Shown piece by piece: positions 60,596-64,000 of a stretch of 64,000 nt of DNA; the stretch's first letter is position 1; every line of letters starts with the position of its first letter. The DNA lies in assembly GCA_003246035.1 (NCBI GenBank), contig QKBP01000108.1, positions 1 to 64,000 of the forward strand. The letters are read 5' to 3'. The DNA comes from Desulfuromonadaceae bacterium (GTDB lineage: Bacteria > Desulfobacterota > Desulfuromonadia > Desulfuromonadales > SZUA-401). Under the pieces are notes generated by a model, which saw only the letters and a list, made by a program, of their open reading frames with translations, ran no database searches and was not told the DNA's origin. The translations under genes and the position numbers were made by a program.

Positions 60596-63043
60596 ATGAA
60601 GCGCTGGCTGTTCTCGGTTTCCTCTCTGATTCTGCTTTTGACCCTGCTGCTTGGTGCCGCAGTTCTCTGCCAGGCTCCGCCGCTGGTCGCAGTCGAGCGA
60701 CACATGCTGCAGCTGCGCTCCGGCTGGGTGCCGGTCCCGGAGGTGTCCCCGGTGGTCGCGGTGCGTCTCGGCGACGAGGTAGCTTCGCGCGACGCACTCG
60801 CCGCACTGGTCGAACGCCTGGCCGACGAGCGCGCGCGGGCCATTCTGCTGTACCTGCCGTTTGCCGAGCCTTCCCCAGCCGATGCGCGTACCCGGTTAGA
60901 GGCCATGCGGGACGCCTGGCGACGGGATCCCGGCGCCGGGCACAACGCCTTGTGGCGGCGTATCGATCGCGAGCTGCGCGAGTTCCAAGGCGAGCTCGAC
61001 GGTGATGCCCGTCTCGCCGAGGCGCTGCGCCTTGCGGGCAACGTGGTGCTGGCAGCCCCGGTGGTAACCGGGAACGAACCTGACGAAACCCTCGTGGAGC
61101 TGAAGAAGCTTTCGCTCAAGCTCGATGTCCCCGGCTGGAGCTGGGAGGAGCACCTGCGGCATTTTTCCAACCCGGTCGTGCCCCGCTGGAGACCGGAGGA
61201 GATCTCCTCGGTGGCACTCCCCTGGGGGGAGTTGCAACGACAGGCCGCGGCCGTCGGCTTCATCCCCATGGCGAGCGAACCCCTTCCGCCTGGCCTCCTG
61301 CTGCTTCCTAGCCAGGAGCGCTACTTCCCGTCGGCGCCCCTGGCCGCGCTGATGGTTGGCGACCGTTCCTCGTTCAGGACCCTCAAGTTTGCCCTGCGTG
61401 GCCCCTCCAGCGCACTCCTTGCCGGAAAACGCAGTTACCCGGTGGACCACTGGCTGCGTCTTCTCCCTCTCCCCGAGGCGATGCTGGCGCCGTTGCCGGT
61501 GATCAGCATGGACCAGCTGCTCGGCAAGGACCCTTCAGTCCCGGCTCTGGACGGGAAGGTGGTCATCGTCGGACGCTTTACCTCCCCGGGTGAGGCCGAT
61601 TACGCCGACGCCTACCTGCTCTCCCAGATGTTTGGAGATTTTCAGCTTGCGCGTCCCGGCTGGCTGCCTCTGGTCGAACTCCTGGGGCTTGGCTACTTCG
61701 CGTTTTTCCTCTGGCTGGTGGTCCCCCGTCTGCCGCAGCGTACCGCCCTGGTCCTGATGGGGCTGTTTGTCCTGGTCTGGGTGGCGGCTGCAAGCCTGCT
61801 GCTGGTCAATTTCGGCTGGTGGCTGCAGCTGACCCCGCCCTTGATCCTGACGATACTCGGTCTGGGCCTGCTCACTCTCGAGCGGGGCCTTCGCCAGCGT
61901 CGCGAGTCGTTGGTCGAGCTGAACTGTCGACTCGGTGAGCTGCTCCAGGAGAAAGGACTGCTCGATCGGGCCATGGTTGCCTACCAGGCCTGTCCGCCGG
62001 GACACGAGCAAGCCCGCGAGCATCTCTACAGCCTGGGTCTTGATTTCGAGCGCAAACGCCGCTTCGGACAGGCGCTCGCCGTGTACGAACACCTCGTCAA
62101 GGGGGGACGCTATAAGGACGTCGCGGAACGGCTAAACCGGCTGCGCGCCCACGATGGCAGCGCTCCGCTCGGCAAGACTTCCCGTGACAGTACCGTGGTG
62201 CTCGACAAGGGAGCCGTACACCCGACCCTCGGTCGCTACGAAATTGTCCGCGAGCTGGGGCAGGGGGCCATGGGGACCGTCTATCTCGGGCGCGACCCGA
62301 AGATCAATCGCGAGGTGGCGATCAAGACCCTGGCCTATGGAAGCGTTGACGATACCCAGTTGCCGATGATCAAGGAGCGATTCTTCCGTGAGGCGGAGGC
62401 TGCCGGGCGGCTCAACCATCCAGGGATCGTGACGATCTTCGACGCCGGCGAGGAGCACGATCTCGCCTATCTGGCCATGGAGTTTCTCAGCGGCGTCGAC
62501 CTGGTTCGTTACTGCAAGCCCGAGTCGCTCCTATCGCCTGCCGAGGTGTTGCGGGTCGTGGCGGATGTCGCCGAAGCCCTCGCCTATGCCCATGACAACG
62601 AGGTCGTTCATCGCGACATCAAGCCGGCCAACATCATGCTGCTGGACGACGGGAGCGTGAAGGTGACCGATTTCGGCATCGCCAGGGTAGTCTCCAATTC
62701 CCAGACCCAGACCGGGATGGTGCTCGGCACGCCGAGCTACATGTCGCCGGAACAGGTGGCGGCCAAGAAGGTCGACGGCCGCTCCGATCTGTTCTCTCTC
62801 GGCTCGGTCTGCTATGAGCTGCTGTGCGGTGACAAGGCCTTTGTCGGCGACAGCATGGCCTCGTTGATGTACAACATTTCCAACGTCAACTACACTCCGC
62901 TCCGCGAGAAGAAGCGTGGACTTCCTAAATGCTGTTACGCCCTGGTCGACAGCCTGCTGGTCAAGGCGGTGTCGCGGCGTCCGAAGGACGCCTCCGAAGT
63001 AGCTGCGGTTGCACGTGCGTGCCGCGAGAAAGCGAGGAAATGA
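60596..63043 (+). CDS. Receptor-like Ser/Thr protein kinase with CHASE2-like sensor
   Basis: 815 residues from ATG 60596 (AGGA five bases upstream). Signal anchor (about 6-27), a periplasmic CHASE2-like domain (about 30-350), three membrane helices (356-377, 383-404, 408-428), a TPR-like stretch (447-505), then the kinase (547-810): glycine loop GQGAMGTV (555-562), K577 (VAIK), HRDIKPAN (672-679), DFG (692-694) and GTPSYMSPEQ (711-720). All catalytic residues are present. It overlaps the phosphatase gene by four bases. The signal sensed is unknown; the giant upstream protein is a candidate partner. Confidence 0.9.
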   Translation: MKRWLFSVSSLILLLTLLLGAAVLCQAPPLVAVERHMLQLRSGWVPVPEVSPVVAVRLGDEVASRDALAALVERLADERARAILLYLPFAEPSPADARTRLEAMRDAWRRDPGAGHNALWRRIDRELREFQGELDGDARLAEALRLAGNVVLAAPVVTGNEPDETLVELKKLSLKLDVPGWSWEEHLRHFSNPVVPRWRPEEISSVALPWGELQRQAAAVGFIPMASEPLPPGLLLLPSQERYFPSAPLAALMVGDRSSFRTLKFALRGPSSALLAGKRSYPVDHWLRLLPLPEAMLAPLPVISMDQLLGKDPSVPALDGKVVIVGRFTSPGEADYADAYLLSQMFGDFQLARPGWLPLVELLGLGYFAFFLWLVVPRLPQRTALVLMGLFVLVWVAAASLLLVNFGWWLQLTPPLILTILGLGLLTLERGLRQRRESLVELNCRLGELLQEKGLLDRAMVAYQACPPGHEQAREHLYSLGLDFERKRRFGQALAVYEHLVKGGRYKDVAERLNRLRAHDGSAPLGKTSRDSTVVLDKGAVHPTLGRYEIVRELGQGAMGTVYLGRDPKINREVAIKTLAYGSVDDTQLPMIKERFFREAEAAGRLNHPGIVTIFDAGEEHDLAYLAMEFLSGVDLVRYCKPESLLSPAEVLRVVADVAEALAYAHDNEVVHRDIKPANIMLLDDGSVKVTDFGIARVVSNSQTQTGMVLGTPSYMSPEQVAAKKVDGRSDLFSLGSVCYELLCGDKAFVGDSMASLMYNISNVNYTPLREKKRGLPKCCYALVDSLLVKAVSRRPKDASEVAAVARACREKARK

Positions 63044-63816
63044 TGATTTTCGTCGCCGACGGGCGTAGCGATAGCGGCCTGGTCAGAGATCATAACGAAG
63101 ACAGTTTCCGCATCGATTGTGACGCCGGACTGTTCGTCGTCGCCGACGGTATGGGGGGACACGCTGCCGGTGAGGTGGCCAGCGCCCTGGCGGTAGAGGC
63201 CGTATTCGAGAGGCTCACCGGGACGTCGCCCGAAGCGGAGTGCACCGAAGAATACCTGCAGAGCGCGGTTCGCCACGCCAACCGGGTCATTTACTCGAAC
63301 GCGCTGGAGCACCCTGAGCGCAAAGGGATGGGGACCACGCTCACCTTCATGTGCTGGTACGCCGATGTGTTTCATTTCGGGCACGTCGGGGACAGTCGCG
63401 CCTATCGTTTGCGGGACGCTGAGCTGACCCAGCTCACCCGCGATCACACCTGGGTCAACATGCAGGTGCGCGCCGGAGTGATTTCCGCCGAAGAGGCTGC
63501 GCATGCGCAGTTGAGGCATGTGCTGGTCAAGGCACTCGGGACCGAGCCTGCGGTCGACGCCGACGTCATCGCGGTCGATGCCCGTCCCAAAGATCGTTTC
63601 CTGCTCTGCAGCGACGGTCTCAGCGACATGGTCAACGACGAAGACCTCAGACGTGTGCTTTCCGGGAAAGGGACACCGGGCGAGGTCGCCGAGCGGCTGG
63701 TTGAGCTGGCCAACGCCTTCGGGGGGAAAGACAATATCACCGCGGTGGTCATCGACTGCCACGATTCCAGATGGACGTCGAAACTCAAATCGGCCGTCGA
63801 TAAGATTCGGAGGTAA
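63040..63816 (+). CDS. PP2C-family Ser/Thr phosphatase
   Basis: 258 residues from the ATG at 63040, overlapping the kinase stop (ATGA); ATG 63043 is the alternative. PP2C motifs: RDHNEDS (16-22), VADGMGGHAAGE (34-45), GTTLTFM, GHVGDSRAYRL, LLCSDGLSDMV and GGKDNITAVVI. It is soluble, has no sensor domain, and probably reverses phosphorylation by the kinase just upstream. Confidence 0.95.
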   Translation: MMIFVADGRSDSGLVRDHNEDSFRIDCDAGLFVVADGMGGHAAGEVASALAVEAVFERLTGTSPEAECTEEYLQSAVRHANRVIYSNALEHPERKGMGTTLTFMCWYADVFHFGHVGDSRAYRLRDAELTQLTRDHTWVNMQVRAGVISAEEAAHAQLRHVLVKALGTEPAVDADVIAVDARPKDRFLLCSDGLSDMVNDEDLRRVLSGKGTPGEVAERLVELANAFGGKDNITAVVIDCHDSRWTSKLKSAVDKIRR

Positions 63817-63819
63817 TTC

Positions 63820-64000
63820 ATGCTGCGCATCCTGCTCAAGTTCAACGACAGCGTTCTCAAGGTTATCGAGAGCGACAAGGCCGAAATCACCATCGGTCGG
63901 AACATCAAGAACGACATCCAGATCGACAACCTGGCGGTCTCCAACTTCCACGCCAGGATCGAACATCAGCTCGGGCATTACTTTATCGAGGACCTCAAGA
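63820..64000 (+). CDS. FHA-domain protein (partial, runs off the window)
   Basis: Starts at ATG 63820, three bases after the phosphatase, behind GGAGGTAATTC. The first 60 residues begin an FHA domain: ITIGRNIKNDIQIDNLAVSN, with the phosphothreonine-binding GR (26-27) and SNFH (41-44) motifs. It is expected to bind a phosphothreonine made by the adjacent kinase. The remaining domains are outside the window. Confidence 0.9.
   Translation, partial: MLRILLKFNDSVLKVIESDKAEITIGRNIKNDIQIDNLAVSNFHARIEHQLGHYFIEDLK

Overview
The window is dense bacterial chromosome of high GC content, almost all on the + strand, with no gene-free stretch over 300 bases. The gene content points to a Gram-negative member of the Desulfuromonadia (Geobacter / Desulfuromonas / Pelobacter type, formerly Deltaproteobacteria). 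The pointers are LptD, a citramalate synthase next to aspartate kinase, a cdaA-cdaR-glmM block behind ftsH-folP, two TrpB paralogues in one trp operon, and cysteine (zinc) versions of several ribosomal proteins. This placement is an inference from gene content, not from a search. No insertion sequence, phage, CRISPR array or rRNA was seen.

Layout. (1) 1-15267: the end of tuf, then the fused S10-spc-alpha ribosomal superoperon (rpsJ to rplQ, with secY, adk, map, rpmJ and rpoA), closed by a strong terminator. (2) 15249-17678, - strand: a large MscS-family channel whose last codons lie inside that terminator. (3) 17780-28012: the trp genes in the order E-G-D-C-B2-F-B, then rhlB and a family-5-like uracil-DNA glycosylase gene, then trpA behind its own good promoter. 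(4) 28018-33009: a metallo-beta-lactamase-fold hydrolase, accD, folC and lptD. (5) 33047-36473: a secreted helix-hairpin-helix protein on the - strand, then ftsB, a small Cys-rich protein, argS and a SPOR protein. (6) 36487-36750: initiator tRNA-fMet and a second CAU tRNA with promoter and terminator. (7) 36797-47833: tilS, ftsH, folP, cdaA, cdaR, glmM, pdxJ, acpS, nnr, a CBS protein and tsaE, ending at a terminator whose T-tract runs into the lysC promoter. (8) 47832-51384: lysC (with an internal beta-subunit start), cimA and a second exported HhH protein. (9) 51481-53805: a 51-residue zinc-ribbon protein and, on the opposite strand, a fadJ-type fatty-acid oxidation enzyme. (10) 53922-64000: a Lon-like protease, a 1361-residue membrane protein, a CHASE2-like receptor Ser/Thr kinase, a PP2C phosphatase and the start of an FHA-domain protein.

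How the genes fit together. Most of the window is housekeeping: translation, protein export, tryptophan and branched-chain/lysine amino-acid supply, lipid and folate synthesis, envelope assembly, and c-di-AMP coupled to cell-wall precursor synthesis. Regulation that can be read directly includes an imperfect palindrome over the trpE -10 box with a leader of only about 20 bases, a separate trpA promoter, and an internal strong Shine-Dalgarno site in lysC that predicts an alpha/beta aspartokinase.

The best candidate for an undescribed system is the last 10 kb. The Lon-like protease overlaps the 1361-residue protein by 4 bases, and the kinase overlaps the phosphatase by 4 bases. The giant protein is an internal tandem duplication: signal peptide, beta-rich periplasmic domain and membrane helices occur twice at a constant offset of about 692-701 residues. 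Together the genes read as a membrane-sensing Ser/Thr phosphorylation module with a reader protein and possibly a proteolytic output.
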